Below are positions 37,501 to 51,500 of a stretch of DNA of 64,000 nucleotides, one piece after another. The position numbers and the translations under genes were made by a program. How positions within the stretch are numbered: position 1 is the stretch's first letter; every line of letters starts with the position of its first letter. Below the pieces are notes generated by a model that saw only the letters and a list, made by a program, of their open reading frames with translations, ran no database searches and had not been told where the DNA came from. Origin of the DNA: Beroe forskalii (taxonomy: Eukaryota > Ctenophora > Nuda > Beroida > Beroidae); the NCBI GenBank assembly GCA_011033025.1, contig WFMF01000040.1:186001-250000 (forward strand), in the 5' to 3' direction.

Positions 37501-40500
37501 GCTTTTTTTTCTTTTCCGGGTGCCGGGTGAATTTATACCTGTTCTGTAACTCCATTTTCTCAAATAGTACATTTGTATAGTTTCTCCGTTTCTCGCTTTC
37601 ATTTTTTTCATATTTTATATGCATAATTTGAGAATTTATTTCAATATTTCTCTCACCTTGCTACTGCTCGTTAAAGTGCCTCATGATAAAATTACGGTAA
37701 ATGGTTGTCATTTGATATAAAATATTTAATGTTAAATATTTAGCTTTTATTAAGACTTAAATAATATTAAGTTTTTAACAACGAATGAGCGTGCATTTCA
37801 TTTTGTTCGCATATTCTCATTATACTATGCAAATTGAATGAGTTAAAGTCGTGTTGATTGAGGCATTTAAATATGTACCCCTCCCACGGCATATAGGCAG
37901 TTCAGTCTCACTAACTTACTACATTGCGCTATTATAATGACGTCATCGTATCCGGGTATCCTTTCTGTGCACATATTATTATTTTACACGAATCTGGACA
38001 AACTCCATTGGATATTGTCGAGGTTGAAGAAATGTGTAATAGACTTATTTGCAAGTCCTAAGTGATGTGTTTTCAGCAGATATATTTTAATTTAGGACTT
38101 AAACAGGCGAGAATATATTTTTCGTGAATGCTGAACCTGCGGTGATCAAATACTTACGGTGGTTTTGAAAGAAATGCGACGTCGGTCAATCAACCGATTA
38201 CACCAATCAGGGACCTTAATTTGGAAAGAAGAAAGATTTTGTAGTACTGTGAAATTTCCAATATATAGCAAATTATCATTCCAACCATTCTCTTGAATTT
38301 TGAATATGCATTGCAAATACATATTACATTCTTTTCAACTCTACGTATTCTGACAAGTGATCTTCTAAAGCCGCTATTTCTATACCTTATCAATAGATCA
38401 CTAAAATTGAATTAATCGCTACATGGAATCTACACGATGATCTTTCGCATTAAATTCCTTCGAAATCTAACTCCCTATTTTTCTGCGTGTAGGTGTAAAG
38501 ATGTAATTATAATGTGTGTTTCAATACTACCCCTCCCACACTCAAACACAAATTTTGAAATGATTTAATTGAAGCCCTGCACGAAAATAGGCGGTTAACC
38601 TGATCACCTTACATCACATTACACTGTAATAATGACGTCATCTTAACCGCCTTCTTCTCGGGTGTAGGCATAGTAATATATATGATTGAATTAGGATCGC
38701 ATTTTTATATGATATTTCTACTTCCTAGACTCACTATCCTTCTCTTTCTTTCTGTACATGTCTCTCTCTCTCTGTGTTTAGAGGAGACCACATATTTTAT
38801 GTTCTGCTCACTAAATGAATATATGTGTGATGACGTCATCAGTTAACCCTTATAATTTATGATGATGACGTCATTATTTTTATGTTCTTAAATATATGAA
38901 TATTGAGTGCTTGTGAAGAGTTCTCTGTCCACTTCGTTCTTTTTGCGTTTTTTTATCCCTCACTGTACCTTTGTACATTTAGCTAAATAGAACTGCGACG
39001 CTTCGTCCCTCACTCACACTGTACCTTTATACTGCGACACTTTATCAGTGTGATTTAGGAGAACTAGCTCTAATTAAGTGCGCAGTGCGCACTGATTAAG
39101 ATTGTGTTCTCATATCTTTATGTTCAATTTGCTTGCTTAATTCAATTTCGATTAACCCTTAGCATCTATTATTAGATTTATCATTTATATCTTCAAATCA
39201 CATTGGATATGATGCGAATTGACAAATGAAATGCAGTATATACAGATTTGACACAGATTTGACCAATTTTGGTGTTTCGCCGTGACCATTCAAATCATAT
39301 ATTGTTATGTACATAAGCTAAAATACGCACAAGTTGAACATACTGAACAGGCGACTCTGATGACATCATTATCATAGCGTAACGTACTAAATTGATGATC
39401 TTGATCCGCCTATTTTTGCTCACAGAGAATTAAGCACATCCCACTTTGACTCCATCTCAACGTTGTATTATATTTCTCGCGACTCCACTCCATGTTTGAA
39501 TATAATGTACGATCTAAAGAAATATATGCAGTGTGACGTCATCAACACACCATTTTGAACCATGGTAATTACGTCACTCGCAACCGCTTATTATATTTGT
39601 AATATATTTATGATGCTCAAATCATATGTAACAAATATCCGCCGTTAATATCAAGTCCGTGATAGTTCAGCTAGCCCTCACTTCCGTTGTAAGATTACAA
39701 ACTTTGTGTGTTTGTTGCAAGGATGAATATTTCTTAGTTGTCCAGGTACAATATTAGGAGTGATGTGAAGTCATGTTAGATGTATTAGCTCTATGAACTT
39801 CGTCGCCCTACACCATTTTCAACTCTTTTTCATCAACGTACCGATCTTATCTGTGACATCCGTGAAGTTTTTTGGTGAAAAATCCGCAGACCATACCACC
39901 ACCGCTTATGCGAGAAGCAGTGGCAAGTCTCCACTGTAGTGAGCTCTGGCAGAACATCCGTTAAGTGAATTTTCTTGTGTTGCAAAATCCAGTGACTTAT
40001 TCTTTTTCAATCATCAAAAGGATACGTTGAATCTGTCAGTGGTACCATGTAGAAATAATGATTATACTCTGTACACTTTTATCTTTTTTTATCTTTTTAA
40101 GCATTTTATGTATTCCTTCATTTTAAATATTCCGTCCTCACAGAAAATCGCATAATTACTCAGTTTAATTATACATTACCGTATACGTCGCATACGAAAA
40201 ATAGTCTGTTCAGAATGACATCATTATGATGCTTTAGAATTAAGAATTTATGCTGTCAAACAGTCCATTTAAACGTGACCTATGACTGACAACTGACAAG
40301 ACGACAGCTAGTGTACTACTACATTTAAATCGTTTTGTATTTTGTCTTTGTGTGTGCTATGATCGTGAATCATGGTATGTTTGTGTGTAGAACACAAGGT
40401 TAATCTTCTTTACTTTAAGTTTCATGGGTATGAACTAACCCATGAAACTTAAAGTCAATAAGATTAACCTTGTGTTTAAATTTGTTTATATACTTATTTA

Positions 40501-43500
40501 ATTATTGAACGTTCGTTACACTGTTTTGCTCTCTGAGCAATTGGCGAGCAATCGGTCCATATATGATCACTGAGTATCTTATTACACCCTTATTGGCCCT
40601 TTGCTACCCTGCTACCCTGACACCTTCCTACCTGTACCTCGTTACGTTGCTACCTGGCTACACTAGCAAGTTAGCAACCTTTCCACCACAATCCCCTAAC
40701 AATCCTGGCATCATATCCCTCTTGATACTAACCATATCTCTTCCCTTTTAGCCATCATATCATCATGTCCCACTTTCAGATACTAACCACAGCTCTTCCC
40801 TTTTAGCCGTCATGTCAGACTGGCACTTGATACTAACCACAACTCTTCCCTTCAGATACTAACCACATCTCTTCCCTTTTAGCCGTCATGTCAGACTGGC
40901 ACTTGATACTAACCACAACTCTTCCCTTCAGATACTAACCATATCTCTTCCCTTTTAGCCGTCATGTCAGACTGGCATCATGTCATGCCCCCTGATACTA
41001 ACCACATCTCTTCCCTTTGAGCCGTCATGTCAGACTGGGATGCTTACCTCGGAAACCTGCGCGGACACTGCGAGGGCGCGTGCGATACCGCCGCCATTAT
41101 CGGCCTAGACGGCAGCATCTGGACGACCAACTCTACCGGCGAGTGTATCGCCATCACGCCGTCGGAGGCTTCGGCGATAGGGGCGGCGTTTCAAGCCCAA
41201 GACTTCGCTACTTTCATGGCAAGTGGTATTCACATCGCAGGAGTGAAGTACAACTTCCTGAGGGAGTTGGAGGGCATGGTGTTGGGAAAGATGAAGGAGC
41301 ATGTAAGTCAAACAGAGGGTAACTGTAGTCTTATTAATTAAAAGGCTGAAAAAAGTGCTAAAAATCAGTTTCCATGTGTTCCAAAAATGACTTAAATTAT
41401 AAATTGAGTGATTTAATCATCATTGCATTGGTTATTCCTAGAATTTGAAATTTATCATCATCTCCAATTAACGTGCAATCAGCGTGCAAGTTTACAGCCA
41501 ACTCGCGCGCTGATTGGTCAATATGAAATGGACCTGTGGGTAAACAAATACGCCGTCGACACTAATCCCTCTCTCTTTTCATGGCGCCATCTCGATGCAG
41601 GGCACTAAAACCGCCGTGGTAATCGGTCACACAGCCGAGGGACAGCAGCAGGGCAGCACCAACAAGGGTGTCGGTGTTATAGCCGAATATTTAGATTCTC
41701 TCGGCATGTAGAAACACTTTATATATGTAATGTAATACGGTGACAGTTCCAACTGCAGTGTGCGCGTCTTTCGTGTGCGTGGCGTATGTTTGCGCGGCGT
41801 ACAGACATGTTTTTCATATGTCTATACGCTGCGCAAACTAACGCCGCGCGCACGAAAGGCGCGCACACAGCAGTTCGAAGTGCCACTGATATTCTATGAT
41901 CGATGGCAGGTTACTTTACCCACCAGGTGGTAATATATGGACCAATCAGCTTGCAGTATTTCATGGTGCTGCGCGCTCATTGGTCGACATATGGTTTGCT
42001 GTTGGTAAATTGATATGCCGTTGCCTATAGTAGTGTTTTTTGTGCTTTGATATACCATATGATTAATATATACTATGTTTAACGTAGGTGCCGCAAGATC
42101 TAATAGTAGGCGGTGCGCTTTAACAGGGACAGTTCGAACTGCAGTTTGCGCGGCTTAAGTTTGCGCGGCATAAGTCTGCGCGGCGTAAAGACACGTGTAT
42201 AATATAATGTTTATACGCCGCGCACACAAGAAACGCGCAAACTGCAGTTCGAACTGTCACCGTAAGGGGCTAGGTTGTGAGGATATATATATCATATTGT
42301 TATGATGATGTGTTGAAGTTCCAGCTGAAAATTCAGGCGGGCGAGATCTTTTAATTTTTATAATCGTGATTATATAATTCATAATTGATTAATTGATATA
42401 TGCTCATTAATTAACACAATATATGATATGGTTATATTCATTTCAATGGTCTATGTTTATTGGTAAGCAATGAATCTCGATTCCACAGTGTGTGCGCGTG
42501 CTTTTTATGACATAATTTTCGCGTTTGCTGCGTTAAAACACGCATATATTATGTCGTGAAAGCGCGCGTTGCCTCTAAGTTCCTTTGCGTTTTGAAGTGG
42601 GCTCTTCTTTCTCAATATTGGGGTGTGTGATCTGTTTAAAAAATTGATGAATTCTTGATATGCACAAATTGTATCGTGGCTTTTTTTAATCATGTGATAC
42701 ATTGAATTCTATTGGCTGACGAAAATTTTACATGTAATATTTTATTTCACTTTCCCAAGTAGGAATTTAGGAAATATCTAAATATAATGAATTATAAGCG
42801 AGTTAATTTTTCGAGGGACGCGAGTGCTGAATTTTAACGTGTTAAATCTGACCGGGTACGAATTATAGGCAATTCACTTTAATGACGTCATTATCATAAC
42901 TGAAAATGGCGAATTTATATATTATGTTGAAGAGCTTATTTTTCGTTCGCGGCTTTCATATGAATTCTAATCTATTTTCGTATGTAATGAGATAAATGCT
43001 TTTAATTGCACGAGGTTATGTTGTTAATCTTTCAAAATGTTAAAAGTAGTCCACACGGTGTATCGCCATATGATATTATATTTTGTCAAAATTATAGTTA
43101 TTATATACCTCAAACTAGTTCTTACTGATAAGGAATGGGGATGTTTTACTGCTTTCTGTTGAAATGAAACTGGGAGTCCTAATTTAAAGTTCATCCTTGT
43201 CTTGTAAGCTTACCTGTGAAGCCGAAAGATCCCGAAACATTGACCAATCATCGCGCGAGTTTATCTTTCATGCAATGGCCAACTCGCGCGCAGATTGAGC
43301 CCGTGGGTAAGCTAATACATCACCGATACCGGGCATACCCGGTATTATAATCGTATCGTAAGCTGCAGTCTATTACGGAATGAAGGGGTGGTATCGTTAA
43401 CTTGCAAGGGGGTTACAAACAGGTGGTTTTTCAAATGCACAAAATGTACATGAGCTCAAGATTAGGATGGCTGTTCTATAGAAGTTATATAATATCTTGT

Positions 43501-46500
43501 TATTTGATCGAATATGTAAAACTTTCGCACGGAAAATGAACAGTCCAACGACATCAAAAGACTATTTTGAATATCACGATAATTACCCTAATATTGACGC
43601 AGTTTTGACAGTTTGTGTTTCAAAGAGACTGGAGGACCTCTGGGCGACGGGAAGAGATATCTCATTCTAAATCACAGTGGTGTCAAGATACGAGATTCAG
43701 TTAGAACTTCATTCTTACTCATACATACATGCTTACTCATACTGACGTCCTTACTCAAGATCATACCCAATACTCATATGCTCACACATGCTGACGTGCT
43801 TACTCATACTTAATGGAGGTCTTCTTCCCTCACAAGGTGCAACATGTGTTACAACTTACATTCCAAAAAACCCATTCTCACTCTCAGAATCCCTCAGTCC
43901 TCCAATCCCTTCAAAATCCTTTCAGTTACAGGGACGTGTCAAACTCCCCCGTACGCGGCTTTTTCGCGCGCAGCGTAATCGTGCGCAGCTCACTGTACGT
44001 ACCGCGGTATGTACCGACTAGTTAGGACATGTTCCGCGGTACGTACCGCGGTACGTACCGCGGTATGTACCGACTAGTTGGGGTCTTACAGCCAGTGAGC
44101 CGTGCACGACTACGCCGCGCATGGAATTAAGCCGCGCACGAATGAGTTCGACACAGTTCGACACGCCACTGCGACCGAAAGTTATAGTTGCTTTCTTCCC
44201 TTCAAGATAGGTTTACTGGGGCTTGTAGAGTTGGGATGGATGGAAACCCTCAGTACCATAGAGTTGTCCGAGATAGAGTACCATGATTACGTGGAGTCTG
44301 CTGATAAATACGGTAAGATTCTGAATTCATAGATATAAGATATTTTAATATCAGTACTTTAAAACATTATTATTGAATTGAATTTGGTCAATTATCGTGT
44401 ACAATAAATTTTCATATGCTTCATTTAAAATTAATCGTTATGGTAGAATGCAGACGACATATCGGACTACTTATATCATCATGTACTGCATCCATTTCTA
44501 ATCACAATGCATGAATTTTAAAGTTTTCTTGCAGTTGCACGGAAAGCTTTTATGTGATATCTAAAGAATGATTTATTAACAAGTAAAAAGTGCAAACGGG
44601 GATAATAATCACGAATGAGTCATTGGAATGACCGAAGTCCCGAGGGCCGAGTGTGCATTGAAAGAACGATGCCGAAGAGCGAGGTTTTTATCGAAAGGAC
44701 TCGTGCATTTCACGAGTTATTGATTTTTTTTCATGGTGGGTCTGGTACAACAGTTTGCCGCACTGCCAAAGTGTGGCAATATTCTTCATTGCCACACTAG
44801 CTCTGAGGTCAACACTCTCTTGAGAGTATGCACCGACACGAGTGGTTATATGGTGTTCTATGAATTTTAACAAAAAATGTGGCACCGTCACAATCCTCGG
44901 CCGAATTAGCGAGTGTGGCTGCCGCAAGGATTTTTTGTGTGCAAAAATAACGAAATATGTGGCTAAGTGCTAGAAACTGTCACACTGTGGCAAGTTCTTC
45001 TTAAGTCTGGTTATGTATCGCGCGAAAACAAAAAAGCAGACTTGCGTTTAGTAATGAAAAAAGGCGGGCGCGCGGCGTCGTCTAATTAATTTATTTATCG
45101 CTGCTATGAGCAACTAAAATTAAGAAATCAGTTTTTGCTCAAAGTGAAATCTAAGATTAACACAAATTTCAATCAAGCTTTTCGAAACCTATTCCAGTAA
45201 CAAAATTACAAAACCATTTTCACTGCAGATTAGCTCCCATAGTTTCCTTTTTAAGCATCACCAAACACCCAATGCACACAACAGCAAAAGCCTGAATGAT
45301 TGCTATAGCCAGTCTAGGATGGTCCTGATAAATGTACTCCGATGTAAAGGAAGCAATGACCCCGCCCAGCCGTGCGAACACTGCCACCATCGATATCATG
45401 AACGATCTGATGACAGTTGGCATATACTCAGGCATCAGGATGTTGTGTCCCATGCAAGTCCCGTCCAAAGTCGATCTCATCACTACCAAGAAGGCGAACA
45501 GATACGTGTAGTTGACACAGAAATACAGGGTCAAGGAAACAAGGGATGCGCCTGTAGCATAGCCTATGAAAACCTTCCTTCGACCGAAGTAATGTTGGAA
45601 GAATAATGATAAGATTGACCCGATGGGACCTGCCAAACTCACGACAGCTAGGTCAAACAGGACATCCTTATCATAAGTACAGGATTCTTTAACTGAAACT
45701 GTCTCGCCCGTACAGTATCCTTCGTTCAGGAATCTAGGGGTTATATAAGCATACAAATAGTAATTAAAAACTGCAAAGAATGATAAGCTGAGGATAATTA
45801 CAGCGTTTTTGACGTTGTCCGTTTGTTTCAAAGTGTTCCAAACCATTTTGCAGTCAATAATTTCTTGGTCCGAGTCTACGACTTCGCCTCGTGATAACCG
45901 GAATTGAGGAATATCTCTTCCGTTTAATTTGATGAGCCTGTTCACTGTCTCCTCTGCTGATTTGACATCTTGCCGATAATGATAGTCGTACCTCGGAGAT
46001 TCCCGTACAATACAGAAGAAAATGACACACGGTGAGAAAACGAGTGATATCGCTAAGATTAATCCTTGCCAGCCATAAGGGTCTATGACTGCGTATGCGA
46101 TTCCTGCCCCTATGCTGACTCCAAGACCCCACGGAATGGGGAGGACAGCCAAAGCGGCTGCTCTGAGTTTCTTCGGAGCCACTTCGCCACTCAAAGCCAC
46201 CGCCGGACCCGTTCCCATGCCCATGAAGAAACCTATGATGATCCGCAGCAGGAGAAACTGCCAGTAAGTCTTGGCAAACGCTGACAAAACCCCGCCTACC
46301 GACACACCTAGACCGGAAATGACAGAGATGGGTTTTCTTCCGAATCTGTCGCCGAAAGTGGAGGTTGCACCTGAGGAAATCATCATGGAAAGCAGGGTGG
46401 ACATGAGGAGGACAGCGTAGGGAAAGGAGGAGAGATTCCACTCACACCGCAGCATGGGGGCTACAACTGTCAACATGACCACTTCGGCTCCTTCCAGGCA

Positions 46501-48504
46501 GAAAAAGAGAACTGCGCCTGGGAAACGGATCTTGTGATTATTTTCAGCAGCAAAAAATCAAAATTTAGCTTTTATTTCTCCCTCCCCCAGCGCCTAGTTT
46601 TGACTTACAAAAGGGCGTTGAGGCAGGATTGGCGATGGACAAGTTCCATAATTGCTCGGAAAATTTGTTCATACTACCTCTATTGCTGTAACCATGGTAA
46701 CAGCCAAAAGGAGGGCTGTGCCCGTGCACGCGTCATGATTCTAAATGACTCTCCTTCGTCCGCCCCCCATGGTGCTCTACGTTTGAAATTACCAGTGTCA
46801 TTTTCTTTCAAAAAGCCCCTTATCCACCTGTTCTCCTGCCATTAACCATAATGTCTGTCTGGATTCGAACCAACACTTAAAATTCACGAATTTCTTCATT
46901 TTTTAAAATCTCCCGACCTACCTGCACTATAGAGGAGTGTCCCCATCCCACACCCCGCTCTCTCAATAGCATCCTCCATATCCACCTCCTCCATTTCCTC
47001 CTCATCTTGTGGAGGGGTTTGAGCGATGTCACTGGTTAGTTTGGTGTTCTCATCTGCCGGACTCCGTGTCATGATCCCCCTCAAATTTATGATGATGAGT
47101 TCGTGAACTTATCACCCGCACGATATTTTTCTCAATTTTTGCGATATTCAAAAAACGACTTCGAGATATATGTCGGTTATGAAAGGACGGTTAAATTTGC
47201 GTCGATTAAATTAAAGGCAAGTGATTTCGGTTGATCATTGATTCTATTTTCTTTCGAGTACGACACTTGCATAAATCAACGAGCAATGAGCGTGGTTTTA
47301 ATTTTTGCTTAATAAGTTAATAACGATGAAAATGACTGATCAGAGTACAGAACTTCTGTACTGTGGAGTGTTGTTCGTAGATAAAAATACGGCAAACGTA
47401 TAACCACAGTTGTAGAGACCAGCACAAGCAAACACACCAAGACACACCATGAAAAAAGGCGGGACCTCTCATTAGTGAATCACAATTGTTATTCAGGGAG
47501 AGAACCGCAAAGAAAGTAAGAAACGACTTACGCAACGGAAAATTATACAAAGACTCTTTCCTTTGTGATGTAACAGATGTAGAAAATTTTAACATACACG
47601 AACAATGTGATATGAGAACGATCATAATTAAAGAAGACTGTGGTCAGTGATGAGGTTTTGAATTTACAAAAAAGCAAATATGTTCAAAATGAGTTCAAAT
47701 TTCTAATCTTAAATGAATAAAACAAGTGTTCACGAAGCTGTTCACGAAGTCATACCTTATTGGCCCTTATTTAACCTTTATTGTAAGGACAAAAACGACT
47801 GTCAGGCCATTTGTCCAATTGCCGGTTAAATTGGGACGTGGGGCCAGTTCAATCGAATATCAGTTAATAATAATTACTACTATACATGTTCAAAAAGAAG
47901 TAATAGCGAAGTTGAGTAAACACTAAACACTACTTATGACTAAACACTACTAACAGTTACACTGTAGATGGTATACGGAATGTGTCACATTAATAAACAG
48001 AACGAGCATCAACGATGTGTGCACCACATCATTAGCAATTCAAACAAAGTTCAACAAAAAGCTCAAAGTTCAGCAAAAGTGTTGAGGTGTAGAAGAATAT
48101 CAAGAGATGATGTAGAAAACCTCGGTCTCATGAGAAAAATCTGACAGCTGCTAGAAGCGGTTTTAGTATGTATTTTTAGCAGATTATGAGGCTGGAATGT
48201 GAAGCTGGAGCGCTGGGATAGCGGCACATGGAAGGTTGAACTTTCGGATGTACCTTTTGAGTTGCGCAACAGATGTTCACTATCTCGGATCACATTTTTA
48301 GTCGTTCCTAAAAAAGGTCGCCATTTTGAAAATTTACCTACCAAGCACTATCTCGGATCGATTTTGAAAATTTACCTATCAAGCACTATCTCGAATCAAT
48401 TTTGAAAATTTTAACATGCTTAAAATTTATGCATAAGTCACCGAAAAATCTAAAATTTACCTAAAATTCTAAAATTTACCTGGATTCAATATTTAGGCGA
48501 CGTC

Positions 48505-48539
<35 letters not shown>

Positions 48540-51500
48540 TCGCCATATATTTTCTCAAATACTTCCTCAGAAATTGCCCTCCCTTCAACGCTATTTGCCC
48601 TCCCAAATGGGGCAAAAAAGTGCCCTCCCAAAGGATTTTCAAGAGTCGGCAGCTATGGCTGGAGCGCTGTGATAGCGGCACATGGAAGGTTGAACCATGT
48701 ATGAGTTGCGCAACAGAATATACGTCATACGTACTCTTCAAATAATAACAGAGCGGAATTTCTAAAGAAAACGCATTTGAATATCATTAGATCAGGCTCC
48801 GTGGAAAGTTTGTTCTCTTGAACCATGTATGCTGCATAACAGAATACAATGTGTACACTTATAACAATAACAAGGCAGACTTGAAATGTATCGATTGATC
48901 AATGGTAGAAAACTGGGGATTCAGAATGTTCTCTGCTAACTGTCTGAAAATTAAGGCGTGTATCACGAGATTAAGTGTCCTGAGTTGAAAAGTATTGAGG
49001 TGGAAAGTCCGTTCCCCGCAACAGCGGGAAGAACTCTGTTGGTCTGCAAAGCTGAGATCTCAAAAACGGCCTCAACAGTCACAAACTTGCGAAGGAAGAT
49101 TGAGCACGGGTGTGTTATGTTACATTAAACTTATGTAACAATCATTATAGAAGTACAATCTTCAATTTTTGTGAGTTTTTTGTATGGTAACTGAGGTCAA
49201 TTTTTGCAGAATGATTAACAAAATAATTTGAAAAATTAAAAAGAAGACATAAAAACTTAATTCAATCAAAATAAATTGAAATATAAACTAAATCAAATCA
49301 AAGTAAAACAAATTAAAATCCAAAGCATTTAAAAAACGTAAAATATAAAAATAGATAAAAACATAAGAAAAGTTCAAAATAAATTATACCTTTAACGAGA
49401 CAAATTAATGTATGGACACAATTCAGGGAATGGAAATTTTGGGGGTTCGAAAATTTGTTGAGCTATATTTCGTCCTATCCACGTTTGAATTTCCACAATT
49501 TCTCGTTTGAATTTCCGCCCTTTTCCCGGCTGAAATTCCTCTCCCCCAGGATCTATGTTGAAGGATGAGATGGGTGTTGACATCGGCTGAAATTCCTCTC
49601 TCCCCCAGGATCTATGTTGAAGGATGAGATGGGTGTTGACATCGTGATAGCCCTCACGCACATGAGATGGAATAACGACAGAAGGCTGGCTGCTGAGGCT
49701 AGCTATATCGATGTTATCCTGGGAGGACATGACCATAACTACGGTGTTGAAGAGGTAGGTTTTTTTTGAAGTTTTTAAGCAGAATGTCGGAATGAAACGG
49801 TTTGTTTTGCAAACAGATTGTTTCCAATACCTGTGTTCCTGGAAATTACCTTCATTGAATGTGAAAAGTTTAAACCGCTTACTAGCCCATTCCGGTCGAT
49901 TATCAATCAAATAATCGGAAAAATCCAAATTTAAACCAAATCGTGGAATAAAAAGTACAAAATTTACATCTGTAAAATAAAACTTTATTCACAAACTTAA
50001 GAACACACGTACTAATAATGCGCGTCTGGCTCAGGTGGAAGGCTGTACTATTCTGAAAAGTGGCACGGATTTCCGAGAGCTCTCTAAAGTCACCATCTCG
50101 TGGACACCTGGCGAGAAGGTATCACTTTTACTGCGAGGATGTATATTGTGGGTGGGGCTAATGTAATTTAATCAGAAATAGGACCTATGGGGATCTGAAA
50201 ATAGCTGGTGGCCAAAGTTGACAAACGGTTCACTGTTTTGGGAGGGAAAAATAGGGGTTTTCGGATTTTACAGGAAAACAAAGGAAAACTGGCGAATATC
50301 ATTGGTTTAGTGGTTTCAGGCAAATAATTTATCACCATCTCGTGGACACCTGGCGAGAGGGTAACACTTGTGTGAAATTTTACTGCGATATTGTATTGTG
50401 GGTGGGGCTAACGTAATTTGATCAGAAATAGCAAGAGTGGTTACGAACATCTCCAATTGTAACAATAAACGTACGTATGGGGATCTGAAAATAGCTTTCT
50501 TTTGCAGGTATCAACAGTGATAGATAAGATCGAGATCACTTCAGACGTTGCAGAGAATGAAAACATTAAGCTGCATGTGGATGAGTATCAGAGTAAGCTA
50601 ATGTTTTCATTCCTATCTCTGCAGGATTTTAGTCGGATTTCTTTAGAATTTCAGCAGGATAATCGTGATAGTTTACCGCATGGCAGTTTCAATTTGCTAA
50701 CTTAATTTCGAATTGAAATCATTAATAAATCGGGACAAAATTGTGACATTTTTGCTCGAGCACCTTGTATCTAGTACTCATTTTTTCTAAATCATCATTT
50801 ATATGAAAGCAATTTACTTTATATTAGTTGTTGCTGAGAATTATCCCAATCCCAGGTAAAGTGGACTCTGAGATGAACAAGATAATCGGGGAGTTTTCAG
50901 TGCCCTTAGAAACGAGGTTCAGTGAAATCAGAACGAAGGAAACCAACATGGGTACAATTGCTGACTCAATTCATTTATTGATGTGTAGTTTAGAAAGAAT
51001 ATTGACTCTGATGATAAATAAATCGTTTGTTAAAAAACATAGACTTTCGGGTCCATTTTTGGGTCCATTTTCTTTAATGTAAGATATTCTAGAACTGATA
51101 TTTCTGCAGGTAATTTTATCACAGATGTAATGAGGGTAGCTTTACGAGCAGACATTGCTATTTTAAACAGGTACTATATCTTCTCCAATTTCGTGGTAGT
51201 TCATCCAATTTATTTTATCCTATCGATTTTTTGAAGCTGCACATATGATGAATTATAATAACATCAACCCATTCTAACCCTGATATTGACGTCATCAACA
51301 CCCCATTCTAACCCCTGATAAAGACGTCATCAACTCCCCCTTCCAACCCCTGATAATAACGTCACTATATCCACTATTCTCAGCGGCACGATGCGATCGG
51401 ACTGTATATTCCCTCCCGGCAAGTTTCGAATGAGAGATTTATCAGCCATCTTACCAATAATGGACGAGCTTCTTCTCTTACAGTGTACTGGTATGTAACA

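Noticed and set aside
43988..44080. Restriction-site-like GGTACGTACC/CCGCGG cluster as a regulatory island
   Set aside because: Simple palindromic tandem units inside the exon-interrupting insert; no promoter features and more likely part of the inserted element.
45854..46441. 195-codon minus-strand frame
   Set aside because: Shifted-frame shadow of the MFS transporter.
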